A stretch of 64,000 nucleotides of DNA from Novipirellula caenicola (GCF_039545035.1 NZ_BAABRO010000002.1:310001-374000), one strand, 5' to 3'; counted from the stretch's first letter, positions 27,549 to 37,198 are shown. Numbers and translations: made by a program. Notes: generated by a model from the sequence alone, not told the origin.

Positions 27549-28134
27549 GTTGTCAGCTCCAAGTTGGGGGAAATACGTGGTCCCAAAAAAGTACATTTTG
27601 GCCACGACAAACGAACTGATCTTCCGAATAGACACCCCTCCGTGGTGCCACGCAACACCCTCCCTCAAAAATTCACAAACATTTTTCCCTATCGTTTTTT
27701 ACAGCTTTCCTCTGACTCCGATTGGTGGGTGGCACTTATTGGAATGCAGAATCCGCTTCGTGCGGGGGGGACCCCCAAGACCAATGGCCGAGAAAGTTGA
27801 TGGTGCGAAAAACGGGAAATTGGTTACCGACGAGGGCCTCGAAAAGCGTCGCAGTAGCCGCTGGTTCACATCGAGATGAATGACTTCGCCATCCCGAAAG
27901 CACGCACGCCATCGCGTGCCTGCCCCCGCGTCTTTGCTGTGCCTGCCCCCGCGACCTGTACGCCACCCATTCAGAAGCATGCGAATAGGGCGGAGGCCGA
28001 AACAGAACTTGCCGTTGGCGTGATTCAACGGTTTAGGGGCGACCTGTCACTGCAAGGCCGGTGGCCGTCACACTGACCGAGAATGAGTCGCGAGCTGGGC
28101 TTTGTTTTCCCACCTCTGTTAGCCGGTAGCTCAC
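27549..28134. other. Non-coding upstream region of the adhesin
   Basis: No gene is supported. The part nearest the adhesin must carry its promoter, but no convincing sigma-70 or sigma-54 site was seen. A 15-bp direct repeat (gtgcctgcccccgcg) occurs twice at about 27917-27954. A G/C palindrome (gggggggaccccc) lies at about 27765-27778. Confidence 0.55.
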
Positions 28135-28272
28135 GCCCAATGTCATCTACTTTGGGTAGCAGCGCGGGGCTCGCCCGGTTGCAGCGAGTAAGACGTTCGG
28201 TTTTAACCGGTCGGCTCGCGCCGCTCTGCTATAAAAATCACCCGTTTAGTGCGAGAGTAGATGGTATTGGGC
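28135..28272. mobile_element. Element H, 138-bp MITE-like element (copy 1)
   Basis: The terminal inverted repeats are GCCCAATGTCATCTACTTT at the left and, on the opposite strand, GCCCAATACCATCTACTCT. TCAC directly flanks both ends (28131-28134 and 28273-28276), a possible 4-bp target duplication. The interior contains GGGTAGC and GC-rich hairpin arms (GCGGGGCTCGCC, GGCTCGCGCCGC). It has no coding capacity. Bases 28273-28442 hold nothing recognised. Confidence 0.78.
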
Positions 28273-28442
28273 TCACGCCACCAGCAGAGGGCGTGTGGGC
28301 TTCCGGGCGGCAATCAATGCGACTAAATCACCAGTCGTCGCTCACGGGAAGACCGTCCCTGCGTGCTCCGTGTACGTCACTTCGCCCGCCCCCCAAAACC
28401 GTCTGCGCAAAGAACAGAACACTCGCTGCGAATCGGGCGGAC

Positions 28443-28495
28443 ATAAAAAAACGGGCCGTCCGAACCCATGCTGCTCGCAGTGGTCCGAAGGCCCG
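28443..28495 (-). terminator. Probable rho-independent terminator for the DUF1559/lipoprotein pair
   Basis: Read leftward, CGGGCC pairs with GGCCCG, with a partly paired interior (GGACC/GGTTC), followed by seven T residues. It starts about 20 bases after the lipoprotein stop. Confidence 0.75.
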
Positions 28496-28513
28496 ACGTT
28501 GATCGCAATACGA

Positions 28514-28687
28514 TTATTTGTTGTTCGAAGCAGCCTCTTCCATTTGCTTTTCAGACTCCTCTACCAATCGTTGGTACTCGGCCACCTTGTCGGCATCCGT
28601 GGTATCGATCACGGCACCGGTTTCTTTCGAGTCACAACCTGTCAGCGTCATCGGCAAAAGCAAAAACGCCAAAGCAAACCTATCCAT
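28514..28687 (-). CDS. Small lipoprotein (57 aa)
   Basis: A 57-residue predicted lipoprotein. The leader MDRFALAFLLLPMTLTGC ends in the lipobox LTGC, followed by a short acidic helix (TDADKVAEYQRLVEESEKQM) and a polar end (EEAASNNK). AGGA lies about 9 bases before the ATG. It follows the DUF1559 gene by 124 bases and is followed by a terminator. A tiny lipoprotein just downstream of a DUF1559 gene is a recurring planctomycete pair, so a shared envelope role is likely. Function unknown. Confidence 0.82.
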   Translation of the reverse strand: MDRFALAFLLLPMTLTGCDSKETGAVIDTTDADKVAEYQRLVEESEKQMEEAASNNK

Positions 28688-28811
28688 CTTCGTCGAATCC
28701 TATCAGGAGATAATGAGTCAAAAATGATTGTGACGACTCACGCGATCACAATCGCTTGCGTCTTCCACCGCGGCAGACACAAGCTGTAAAAACGAGTTCA
28801 CTAAAGCGTGC

Positions 28812-30017
28812 TTAGAACTCCGTACTGATCGTCTCTCTCGAAGCACGTGTTCCGAGCGATCCCCACAGCCCATACGGACTCTTGGCGCCAGGTTGATTGT
28901 TGTTCGCCGCAGTGCCTCCTTGGAATACCACCGGATTGGACGAATTTCCAGCTTCGATCGAATCGGTGATGAACTTGACCGCACCATCGGTCATCAACAC
29001 ATGGCAACCGCCTTGGTGACGACTCGATGGCGGAGCGATGTTCATGTCTTGGTAGTTCTGGGTGACACAAAGTTCCGAGTTGGGCGGCAGGATCGTATTG
29101 AACGCGCTCATCGCGGTGTGAGCACTAGCCCACACGTAGCCGCGTCCATTGACAGCACTGGTCGGCCCAGGAACCGACAGCCAGAATTTAGGACGTGCCG
29201 GATCGATCCAATTGGGCTGTTGCCGGCAATACAACGGATTCGTTGATGCTAGATTGCCTTTGTTGACGCCGCTCGGAGAGATCGTTCGGACATCTTTGTC
29301 GCCAAGATCGGTAGCAATTTCTCCCATACAAATCGTATTGGCGGTGCCGTCAAGCACATCACGAAACCCGGTTTTACCATGCAACACAAAAACACCGCGA
29401 TCCGCGGCCCGCGAAGCCTGCAATCGTGCGGAATCATTTGGCTGCAAGGTGCCATTGAGCGTTCCCAACCAAAGATTGTCAGCCGAGTCGCCGTGCGACG
29501 CTGCGTAATTGGTTCGTCCTAACGCTGGCAACCCGGTGCCTGGGTCACTCGGACAACGAAGTCCGGCGATTTCGGTGGCCCAGGGAGCGTAGTTGGCCGT
29601 GTTCGGACTTGGCCCCATCGCTTGATAATCCACCGTGCCATCGTTGTTGTAGTCGTTGGGATTGGAAATGACTTCCCAGAGGGCTTGTTGCTCCATGAAC
29701 GGCAACAATCCCACCATGCAACTAAGGTTGTACTGGTTCGCTTTATTCGAAGCACGCCACCAACTGGTGTCACCGCCGTTGACGGTGGGGTCGTACGTTC
29801 CCGCCCCATGGATCGGCAATTGGTTGTATGCCGAGTGATAGTTGTGGATCGCGAGTCCAAGCTGCTTGAAATTATTGCTGCAGCTCATACGCCGCGCCGC
29901 TTCGCGAGCCGCCTGGACCGCCGGCAACAATAGCCCAACAAGCACGCCAATGATCGCAATGACCACGAGCAACTCGACCAGCGTAAACGCGGATCGGTTG
30001 CGACGAAACAACATCAT
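28812..30017 (-). CDS. DUF1559 protein with type IV pilin-like N-terminal methylation motif
   Basis: A 401-residue protein. The N-terminus FRRNRSAFTLVELLVVIAII is a prepilin/pseudopilin class III signal (cleavage before F, methylated F, E at position 5) with one hydrophobic helix. The DUF1559 domain follows (AREAARRMSCSNNFKQLGLA), with the family's C-terminal H-x9-DG motif visible as HQGGCHVLMTDGAVKFI. DUF1559 proteins are massively expanded in planctomycetes and are thought to be exported pseudopilin-like surface proteins. GGAG lies 7 bases before the ATG at 30017. It is paired with the small lipoprotein at 28514-28687. The individual role is unknown. Confidence 0.93.
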   Translation of the reverse strand: MMLFRRNRSAFTLVELLVVIAIIGVLVGLLLPAVQAAREAARRMSCSNNFKQLGLAIHNYHSAYNQLPIHGAGTYDPTVNGGDTSWWRASNKANQYNLSCMVGLLPFMEQQALWEVISNPNDYNNDGTVDYQAMGPSPNTANYAPWATEIAGLRCPSDPGTGLPALGRTNYAASHGDSADNLWLGTLNGTLQPNDSARLQASRAADRGVFVLHGKTGFRDVLDGTANTICMGEIATDLGDKDVRTISPSGVNKGNLASTNPLYCRQQPNWIDPARPKFWLSVPGPTSAVNGRGYVWASAHTAMSAFNTILPPNSELCVTQNYQDMNIAPPSSRHQGGCHVLMTDGAVKFITDSIEAGNSSNPVVFQGGTAANNNQPGAKSPYGLWGSLGTRASRETISTEF

Positions 30018-30162
30018 CAGAAAACTCCATAGACTTTGGGTTAAAAAAAGAGGGCGTCAATCGAAACGACCGCTTGTTAAATAAAAGAGCCCGCAGAGGC
30101 GGAAAACGCCGACAAAGCCGCTGCCTTGGTCTTCCAGGCAACCGCACTGCGGCCGTCATTAT

Positions 30163-30203
30163 GGGGAGGGGGGATGAAGGGTGGTGGGAAAGTGGGGGAG
30201 GGG
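30163..30203 (+). repeat. G-quadruplex-type G-rich tract
   Basis: Six or more guanine runs of 3-6 within 41 bases on the plus strand. It lies in the 385-base gap (30018-30402) between the ASPIC lipoprotein stop and the DUF1559 start, about 150 bases upstream of the latter. On the minus-strand transcript it would be C-rich. Nothing else is recognised in the gap. Confidence 0.8.
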
Positions 30204-30402
30204 ACCGCGTTATTGGTGTGATGCCACCGTTAGGGACTGTTAACGCGGATTTGAATCGCAGTCTAGAAGCGGACTCCGCGATCGTCAAGGATTGACCCTC
30301 AAAAATCAACCGTCTTCGTCATCCGCGTCGTTCGCGTCACCACCCCAGCAGACCTCTGTTCACCCCCAAAGGAACGTGCTGCGAATCGACGACCAAGATT
30401 GC

Positions 30403-33400
30403 TTAATCGCCTTCACCGGAGCGGGATTTTGGCAACCGCGTGGCGGATTGAGCTTGGACGATCAGCCAATGGCAATCGTATTGGTCAAGCGAATGTGTTT
30501 GCTGGGAACCATCGGGCCAGCTGACCTGTAGCTCGATCGGCAAACTGCCGTCGGCCAATCCGAACCAGGACGCTCGCTCGTTGCTACATAAATATCCGTC
30601 ACCCGCGGTCAGAGCCGCAGTTTGCTGTTGGTCGCCGTGACGAATTTGAATGACCGAACCGATCGCATCGCGAGAATCTCGGGTGCCACGCAACTGCACG
30701 GCAATCCAGTGATGTCGCGTCCCGGTCTCGTTTTTCAACAGCGCGACGGGTTCGGTTTGATGGGTGATGACCACGTCACGTTGTCCATCTCGGTCGAAAT
30801 CGAGCGTCCACAATGCTCTTCCCGCATGCAGCGAAGCACCATACGAATCTTGCTCGGGCAAAGCCACGCTTTCGAACTGATTCGCCGAGCGCAAACGAAA
30901 AATCTGCAGCGGTTGGTAATAGTCGAGCTTTGTGTCAGGCGGCGGAAAATCAATGTGTCCGTTGGTAACGATCAATTCTTGTTGTCCATCGTTATCAAAA
31001 TCAATCGCTTGGCTACCAAACCCGACCAACGGAAGCGACTGCTGCGTGAGGTTGCGTTTCGCGGTAGTGTCGATCCATGTGTGATTGCTGCGTTGTTGGT
31101 AATACGTGTTGTATTCTTGTTCGAAATTTGTCACGTACAGATCGACTTTTTGATCTTGATCAAAATCCGCAACCGCAATCCCCATCGATCCTTGAGGGTT
31201 TCCTCGAGCATCGCCGGCAAGCCCTCGCAGCGAAGCCGACTCGGAGAACTGCGGAGGGTCAGTGGCGGTGAAGTCGTAAAAGTGGTTGTAGGTCATATCG
31301 TTTGCCACCAGCACATCGGTGCCATCGGCGGCATCAAGGGCCCCGACGACAATACCGAGTCCTCGTCCGAGCATGCTTGGTGTCGACTGCCACTTCGAAG
31401 TCACATCCACCAATTTGCCTTGCGGGTTGGACTTGTAGACCACGTCGGCCGCGGCGGGAAAATGGGTGGGTGCACACGATCGCGATAACCCCGTTTGCGG
31501 TTGTTCGCACAACTGGGTGACCGCATCGAATCCGTCGCAATAATTCACGACCATCATGTCGGCAAGTCCGTCAAGGTCGAGATCCGCAATCGCTCCGCTG
31601 GTGGACCACTGCGATTTCCGATCGGTAAACAATTCGTCGCTGATGTCTCGAAACGTGCCATCGCCTTGGTTTGCCAACACGCGGTTGACGCCGTAGTTGA
31701 GCAGTAGGACATCGGGAAAACCGTCTTCGTTGATGTCTCCGACGGCAACCCCTTGGCCAAATCCCGTATCGACAGCGTCCGATGTTTGCGTCATGTCGAT
31801 AAAGCGACCGCCTATGTTTCGAAACAATGCATTGGGCTGACTGTCGAGTTGCGGCGGTGTCCCTCCGGCGGCCATCAGCATCAGATCGGGCCAGCCGTCA
31901 AGGTCATAGTCAAGGGTGCCACCACCGCATCCGAGCGTTGCGTACAGCGGTATCCCTGGCTTGTCGAGATCGTCGCGAGTGCGACCGAAGAAGGTCAGCC
32001 CTACATTGCCGGCAACATCGCTCAATTTCGGTGTCGCCGATACCGCAAACGCTTCGTCGTTTTGCACCTTCGCGACATGGCTGTGGGCGGCATCGCGGTC
32101 GACGTGTTTCAAAAACGAAGGCGCGGGCAAATTTGAAAGACCGAGGTTCAAGACGGGTTGCTTTGCAAGCGATTGCCATGGCGTGTCCTTGCGAAGCAAC
32201 CGCAATATCGAGGCTCGCGTTTCCGCCAAACGATCCTTCGATCCATTTGGCAAGGTCATGCCGATCGCGGCCCATGCTTCGGCTTCCCACAAGCGTCCAA
32301 GTTCGCGTAGAGTTGAGGCAATCTCGACAATTTGGATGACGGCATCGGGACGTTGCGGATTGAACTGTTCTCGCAATTGTTCCAGCGTTGCAAGTCGCCT
32401 CACGCGATCTTCGATCCAATCTTGCACCGAATTGTCCCACCCCAAACCCTCGTAGCTCGCCGCATCGATTGCAGACAGTTCATTCAGCGCGACGTTAAGC
32501 TTTGTCCACCCCTGCAGGACGTCCGGGTTTCGCTGAATCGACTCTGCGTACGCTCGCACTGCCATCGCTACCTCGGCTCGCTCGTATGCCCAATCGCCGA
32601 GCACAAGCCAATAGGACCAATCGGATTCGTAATCGCCGGAAAGTTCTTGTGACCAAGTTTCAAGAGCGGCCCACGATCCACGTTCAACCAAAACGCGTCC
32701 GAGCAGCATTTGAGCGGGAAGGTATTCGGGGTGCTGTTTGACGATGGACTGCAGCATCGATTCCGCTGCGGCGTATTCGGTCTGGTCAACGAGCGTTTTC
32801 GCGACCGCCATCAGCGGACGCTGGTCGGCGGGAAAGCGAGCCACCATTTGCTGCATCGAATCCGTTTCGAGCTTGTGTTCTCCCGCGTCGCCGAGTGCCA
32901 AGAGAAATTCGAATTCGATTTGGCGGTCAAGTATCAGTCGCCGAGCGTGTGAAACGGCGGCGTTGTTGTTTCCTGCGCCGCGAAGAAAACCGAACAGCAT
33001 TCGTCGCGACGGATGTTGTTGAGGGTGCCGCGTGAGTGCCGCGTTCAATAGATCGATAGCGTCAAACATGCGGCCGACTGCGATTAAACCGATGACCGCT
33101 CGCTGCACGTAGGCGAAATCGGCATGGTCGTTGGCACGTACGGCCTCGACAAGCAGATCCGCCGACTCGTGTTTCAAACCATTTTCAAACGCGAGTTGTG
33201 CGACCTCCGTAATGATTTTGGGATCCTCGGGATAGGCTAACAGCACCGGTTTCGACAACGACCAAGCAAGCTGCAAATCCCCGGCTCTCTTGGCGTCTTG
33301 CATCGCATCCAGCGGTGTGGATTGACGTGCCGCTGTTGATTGAGATTCTTGCTGGCTCGATGCGGTCTGTGGCGACGGTTGCGGTTGGCATCCTGCGATT

Positions 33401-33453
33401 CCGGCAGCGACAGTGGTCAACACCGTCAAAGCAGCGAGCCAGCGAGGACGCAT
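30403..33453 (-). CDS. Lipoprotein with TPR region, FG-GAP/VCBS repeats and ASPIC/UnbV domain
   Basis: A 1016-residue envelope protein. The leader MRPRWLAALTVLTTVAAGIAGC has the lipobox IAGC. A helical TPR-like region spans about 50-430 (LAYPEDPKIITEVAQLAFEN, LLGRVLVERGSWAALETWSQ). FG-GAP/VCBS calcium-loop repeats follow from about 515 to 890, with loops DYDLDGWPD, DINEDGFPD, DLDLDGLAD, DFDQDQKVD, DFDNDGQQE and DFDRDGQRD. The C-terminal ASPIC/UnbV domain lies at about 920-1005 (GSVIQIRHGDQQQ, LQVSWPDGSQQTH). The ATG at 33453 is preferred to the upstream TTG because it gives a clean lipoprotein signal. It probably acts in protein-protein contacts on the outer surface. Specific function unknown. 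Confidence 0.9.
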   Translation of the reverse strand: MRPRWLAALTVLTTVAAGIAGCQPQPSPQTASSQQESQSTAARQSTPLDAMQDAKRAGDLQLAWSLSKPVLLAYPEDPKIITEVAQLAFENGLKHESADLLVEAVRANDHADFAYVQRAVIGLIAVGRMFDAIDLLNAALTRHPQQHPSRRMLFGFLRGAGNNNAAVSHARRLILDRQIEFEFLLALGDAGEHKLETDSMQQMVARFPADQRPLMAVAKTLVDQTEYAAAESMLQSIVKQHPEYLPAQMLLGRVLVERGSWAALETWSQELSGDYESDWSYWLVLGDWAYERAEVAMAVRAYAESIQRNPDVLQGWTKLNVALNELSAIDAASYEGLGWDNSVQDWIEDRVRRLATLEQLREQFNPQRPDAVIQIVEIASTLRELGRLWEAEAWAAIGMTLPNGSKDRLAETRASILRLLRKDTPWQSLAKQPVLNLGLSNLPAPSFLKHVDRDAAHSHVAKVQNDEAFAVSATPKLSDVAGNVGLTFFGRTRDDLDKPGIPLYATLGCGGGTLDYDLDGWPDLMLMAAGGTPPQLDSQPNALFRNIGGRFIDMTQTSDAVDTGFGQGVAVGDINEDGFPDVLLLNYGVNRVLANQGDGTFRDISDELFTDRKSQWSTSGAIADLDLDGLADMMVVNYCDGFDAVTQLCEQPQTGLSRSCAPTHFPAAADVVYKSNPQGKLVDVTSKWQSTPSMLGRGLGIVVGALDAADGTDVLVANDMTYNHFYDFTATDPPQFSESASLRGLAGDARGNPQGSMGIAVADFDQDQKVDLYVTNFEQEYNTYYQQRSNHTWIDTTAKRNLTQQSLPLVGFGSQAIDFDNDGQQELIVTNGHIDFPPPDTKLDYYQPLQIFRLRSANQFESVALPEQDSYGASLHAGRALWTLDFDRDGQRDVVITHQTEPVALLKNETGTRHHWIAVQLRGTRDSRDAIGSVIQIRHGDQQQTAALTAGDGYLCSNERASWFGLADGSLPIELQVSWPDGSQQTHSLDQYDCHWLIVQAQSATRLPKSRSGEGD

Positions 33454-33936
33454 CGATGTTGATCGTTTCGATTGCAAGGGATTGGTTTTGGTGGGTGGGA
33501 GAGCGGAATGAAGGAGCGTGGATCAAGCGGAGTCGCGGTCGGGTTTGCCAATCGGCTCGTCAAAAATGATACGGCCAATGCGAATCCGTTTCCATCCACA
33601 GCGGGTGCAACGCGTCAGCGGCCGGGGTCCTTCCCATTCTCCATCGCGTCACGCCCCCTCCCTCGGGCGCAGGCCAACTCGGGCGCAGGCGAAGTCGGGC
33701 GGACGAACTCCCCCTTGTACCCCCCGCTCGCAAACACCCGCCTGCGAGGTAACCTCGCCCCGTCCGCACCACCCGTAAAACATATAATTTTGTGCGACCA
33801 TGCCACAAGATTCTAGTTTCTGGAACATGATGTGCTAGCGTTTCCACGTTCAACCTGGGCTGAATGGGGAAGCTTCGCTGATGGCTTGAGCCAGCGGTCA
33901 CGCTCTCGATCGCCAAGGGTTGTTCATGATCATGTT
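33454..33936. other. Divergent intergenic region with short GC repeats
   Basis: No gene is supported between the ASPIC lipoprotein and the desaturase. A short sequence at about 33604-33630 (gcaacgcgtcagcggccggg) recurs in modified form near 14243 and 14957, and reversed near 2873. A direct repeat, CTCGGGCGCAGGC, occurs twice at about 33662-33690. Confidence 0.55.
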
Positions 33937-35049
33937 ATGGCCAACACCACGAATTTCGCACCACGACTGATGACCGCACCACGTTCCACTCACTCTTCGT
34001 TTCCCGTCCAAGCTCGTCCGATCGTCGCCGACCTGTTTCAGCCCAAACCGAGACTGTATTGGCTCGACTTTTTACTGAGTTTGCTGGTTGCTTATGGATT
34101 TGCCGCCATTTACTTGCAATCGCCGCTGTTTTCGCTGCAGCAGTGGATTTGTTGGCCGATCGCCGCAGTCGCGCTCTACCGCGTTGCCTCGTTCATGCAC
34201 GAAATTGTCCACTTCCGCTCCGGGGAGATGCGTCGTTTTCGGATCGTGTGGGATTTGTTGGCGGGAATCCCGATGCTGACGCCGTCATTCTTTTACGAAA
34301 GCCACAATGATCATCATAACGCGCGTCATTATGGTACTGACCAGGACGGCGAGTATTTACCACTTGGTACGGGGCCGCTGCGTGACATTGCAACCTTTCT
34401 AATACAGATATTATTGCAGCCTATCTTCGTCACCGTACGTTTTCTGCTGGCTCCGCTTACGTTTCTACATCCTCGTTTGCGACGGTGGACGCTCGAGCGT
34501 GCTTCTTCCTTTGTGATCGATTTTCGTTATCGCAGACGGATTTCCGCCACCGCGCCGTTGCGAGCCTGGGCATGGATGGATTTGGCATGCAGCGCGCGGG
34601 CATGGGCGATTTTCGTGCTTTGTATCGTCGGTGTGAACGATTGGAGTCGCGTGCCGCTTTTGTATGCACTGGCGGCACTGTCGTTGGGACTCAATCACCT
34701 TCGCACCTTGGCGGCTCACCGCTATCTGAACGATGGACACGCGGTGTCGCACGAGACGCAAGTTTTTGATTCCACCAACATCACGGGGGTGCCGGTATTT
34801 ACCGAGTTGCTGTTCCCATTGGGGATGCGATACCACGGACTACACCATTTGTTCCCCCGGATGCCCTATCACAATCTCGGCATCGCGCATCGCCGATTAA
34901 TGCAATCGCTGCCGAGTGATTCGCCGTACCGCGACACCGTCTACCCGAGTTGGTTCTCGGTGATTCGCGAGCTTGTTGCAAATTCGGCTCGGCATTCCGC
35001 CGTGGCCGACGGTAGACGCAGCAGCGTGCTAAGCAAAACGGCTTCTTAG
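33937..35049 (+). CDS. Membrane fatty acid desaturase
   Basis: A 370-residue membrane di-iron desaturase. Three histidine boxes are visible: HEIVH (H88, H92), HNDHHNARH (H123, H126, H127, H131) and HGLHH (H300, H303, H304), with a further His at 312. Hydrophobic segments lie at about 42-60, 68-86, 150-176, 222-240 and 242-258. The family introduces double bonds into acyl chains, or related oxidations, using O2 and an electron donor. The ATG at 33937 gives a normal length; the frame extends upstream with no support. It stands alone, so the substrate cannot be inferred from context. Adaptation of membrane fluidity is the likely role. Confidence 0.9.
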   Translation: MANTTNFAPRLMTAPRSTHSSFPVQARPIVADLFQPKPRLYWLDFLLSLLVAYGFAAIYLQSPLFSLQQWICWPIAAVALYRVASFMHEIVHFRSGEMRRFRIVWDLLAGIPMLTPSFFYESHNDHHNARHYGTDQDGEYLPLGTGPLRDIATFLIQILLQPIFVTVRFLLAPLTFLHPRLRRWTLERASSFVIDFRYRRRISATAPLRAWAWMDLACSARAWAIFVLCIVGVNDWSRVPLLYALAALSLGLNHLRTLAAHRYLNDGHAVSHETQVFDSTNITGVPVFTELLFPLGMRYHGLHHLFPRMPYHNLGIAHRRLMQSLPSDSPYRDTVYPSWFSVIRELVANSARHSAVADGRRSSVLSKTAS

Positions 35050-35099
35050 TATGCCCTGACGGGCAACGGTGGAGTGGTGAACCGTGAGCGTACGAGAGT

Positions 35100-36305
35100 A
35101 TTTGGGGAGCCGCGAGTTTCGCGGTGGCGAGATATTGTCGCTCGGCTTTCCAAGCCGATTGCGGGCGGGGTGGTTGGATTGGCGGATCGAGAGAATCGGG
35201 GGCGCTGAGAATGGAGCGTTCGACATTGGCGGTACCAGCTTGGAAAGCTGGCCGACAATGTGGCGACGAAACTTTTGACAAGTTCCGCTACGGAGAGCAT
35301 TGTCGCTCGGCTTTCTAAGCCGATTGCGGGCGGCGTGATTGGATTTTTGAAACGCGAGAATCGGGGGCACTGAGAATTGCGAGTTCGACGCCGGCGGTAC
35401 CAGCTTGGAAAGCTGGTCGACAATCTGGTGCCGAAACTTTTGACAAGTTTCGCTACGGGGAGCATTGTCGCTCGGCTTTCCAAGCCGATTGCGGGCGGCG
35501 TGGGTATATCGTTGGAGCGAGAAAATCGGGTGCACTGAGAATGGAGCGTTCGACGGTGGCGGTACCAGCTTGGAAAGCTGGCCGACAATGTGGCGACGAA
35601 ACTTTTGACAAGTTCCGCTACGGAGAGCATGACATCGAGATTGCGTGCTTCACCTCCCCGGAACTTGTTTTGGGGAGGTTAGAGCGAGTGGAGCAAGCTC
35701 ACCGGTGGGGCCTCGGTGTGTTAGAGAGAGAAGGTTCAATCTAGCTGCCACGGTGCCCTCCCCGGAAAACTCGCTGGGGGCTCGTTTTCCGACCCTCCCC
35801 GCTGCGCTGGGCGGGTGAATTCGGCGGAAGGATTGAAAAAGTTAAATTGAAGATTGTAAATTGAAAAATGAAGGTGTGCACCATTGTCGCTCGGCTTTCC
35901 AAGCCGATGGCGTGGGGCGTGGTTGGATTGTTGGAGCGAGAGAATCGGGTGCACTGAGAATTGCGAGTTCGACGCTGGCGGTTCCAGCTTGGAAAGCTGG
36001 CCGACAATGGGGTGACGAAACTTTTGGCAAGTTTCGCTACGGGGGCATGACATCGAGATTGCGTGTTCACCTCCCCGAAACTTGTTTTGGGGAGGTCAGA
36101 GCGAGCGGAGCAAGCTCTGGGGGGCCTCGGGGTGTTGCAAATAGACGGCTCAATCTAGCCGCCACGGTGCCCTCCCCGGAAAACTCGCTGGGGGCTCGTT
36201 TTCCGACCCTCCCCGCTGCGCCGGGCGGGTGACATCGTTAACGGTTCCAGCTTGGAAAGCTGGCCGACATTGACGGCCGAAACTTTTGACAAGTTTCGCT
36301 ACGGG
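35100..36305 (-). repeat. Long cluster of composite repeats, leftward, with 165-bp tandem units
   Basis: It begins 9 bases after the DUF547 stop (36314) and runs leftward. A first A-B pair is at about 36300-36240, followed by E (36236-36168), F (about 36125-36068) and a complete A-B-C-D-E-F copy (about 36045-35645). Three A-B-C units then lie in tandem with a 165-bp period; their C modules begin near 35464, 35299 and 35134. The desaturase and DUF547 genes converge on this block, and no gene is supported in it. Confidence 0.88.
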
Positions 36306-36313
36306 GGAACGTG

Positions 36314-37138
36314 CTATTGGGCGTTGAGGTTCCAGTCGTATTCCAGGTAGCCGACCGTGGTTGTGTTTTGCAGCGCCGCATCGCGAGCCTCTTCGGTTGG
36401 CAACCAGGGAGCGATTCGCTGCAATGCTGCCACTTGGTTCTTGCCAAAATCTTCGCTAAACCAACTCAGGATTGCCGATAGCTCCATCTCGCCTCGATCG
36501 GCATCGTATTGAAAGTTTTGGGTGCGGGCAAAGAAATCTTTTGTATTGAGTTCCAATTGCTGTTGGACTCGATCGGCAACGTACGCTTCGTTTAGCAGTC
36601 GCGGACAGCCCATCGAGGCACACACGATGGCAAAATGAATGCGTGGCTCATCCATCTTTCGCAGCACTTCATGTTCGATTTGCTCGAGCGAGTACGGTTT
36701 TCCTCCGACGTACAACTGCAGATCTTTCCACAAGTTGTACCCCCACAATTTGGCCGTGTGGTTGCGAATACTGGTCGTCGGATACTCGCGTAAGATCCCG
36801 TGGACGGTCAATGCGTTGTAGGCATTGATCCAAAACGCCAAGGTTGCATCCTTTGACGCGGGAGTGGTCACGCCGGCAACCGACAATTGTTTCAAGTACC
36901 GGTTCAGCATCTGCACGTCATTACCGGACGCCTTGAGTGCTTTGTAATTCACCATGCCGTTGCCATCGACGTACTTGCGAAGCAACAAGTTCCAGTGAGA
37001 GTGATCGATGCGATCCATCGACAAGTGCGATGAAACCTGGGTTCCAACGTAGATCGGCGAAGCGGCATACCCCTTCAACCCACCGATCAGGGTGACGAAT
37101 AATGCGACGGCAAGCGTTTTGGCGTGTGGATGGACCAT
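36314..37138 (-). CDS. Exported DUF547 protein
   Basis: A 274-residue protein. It has a signal peptide (MVHPHAKTLAVALFVTLIGG, cleavage near GYAAS) followed by a DUF547 domain: HSHWNLLLRKYVDGNGMVNY, the family landmark TLAFWINAYNALTVHGIL, the NLWKDLQLYVGGKPYSLEQI segment, then PRIHFAIVCASMGCPRL and the region AILSWFSEDFG. The conserved Cys and His suggest a possible catalytic or metal site, but no activity is established for the family. AAGGAAA before the ATG at 37138 sets the start. A 22-base perfect-arm palindrome at 37177-37198 lies upstream. Confidence 0.88.
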   Translation of the reverse strand: MVHPHAKTLAVALFVTLIGGLKGYAASPIYVGTQVSSHLSMDRIDHSHWNLLLRKYVDGNGMVNYKALKASGNDVQMLNRYLKQLSVAGVTTPASKDATLAFWINAYNALTVHGILREYPTTSIRNHTAKLWGYNLWKDLQLYVGGKPYSLEQIEHEVLRKMDEPRIHFAIVCASMGCPRLLNEAYVADRVQQQLELNTKDFFARTQNFQYDADRGEMELSAILSWFSEDFGKNQVAALQRIAPWLPTEEARDAALQNTTTVGYLEYDWNLNAQ

Positions 37139-37176
37139 GAGGTTTCCTTTGTCGTCCGTGAATAAAAACAGAGAGT

Positions 37177-37198
37177 TGCGGTGTTTATACACACCGCA
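37177..37198. promoter_or_regulatory. Operator-like palindrome upstream of the DUF547 gene
   Basis: Perfect 8-base arms TGCGGTGT/ACACCGCA are separated by TTATAC. It lies 39-60 bases upstream of the DUF547 start, where a regulator would act. No T-run follows, so it does not look like a terminator. Confidence 0.5.

Noticed and set aside
28083-28502. 139-codon open frame on the plus strand
   Set aside because: It overlaps element H and the terminator of the lipoprotein, has no ribosome-binding site and shows low-complexity composition.
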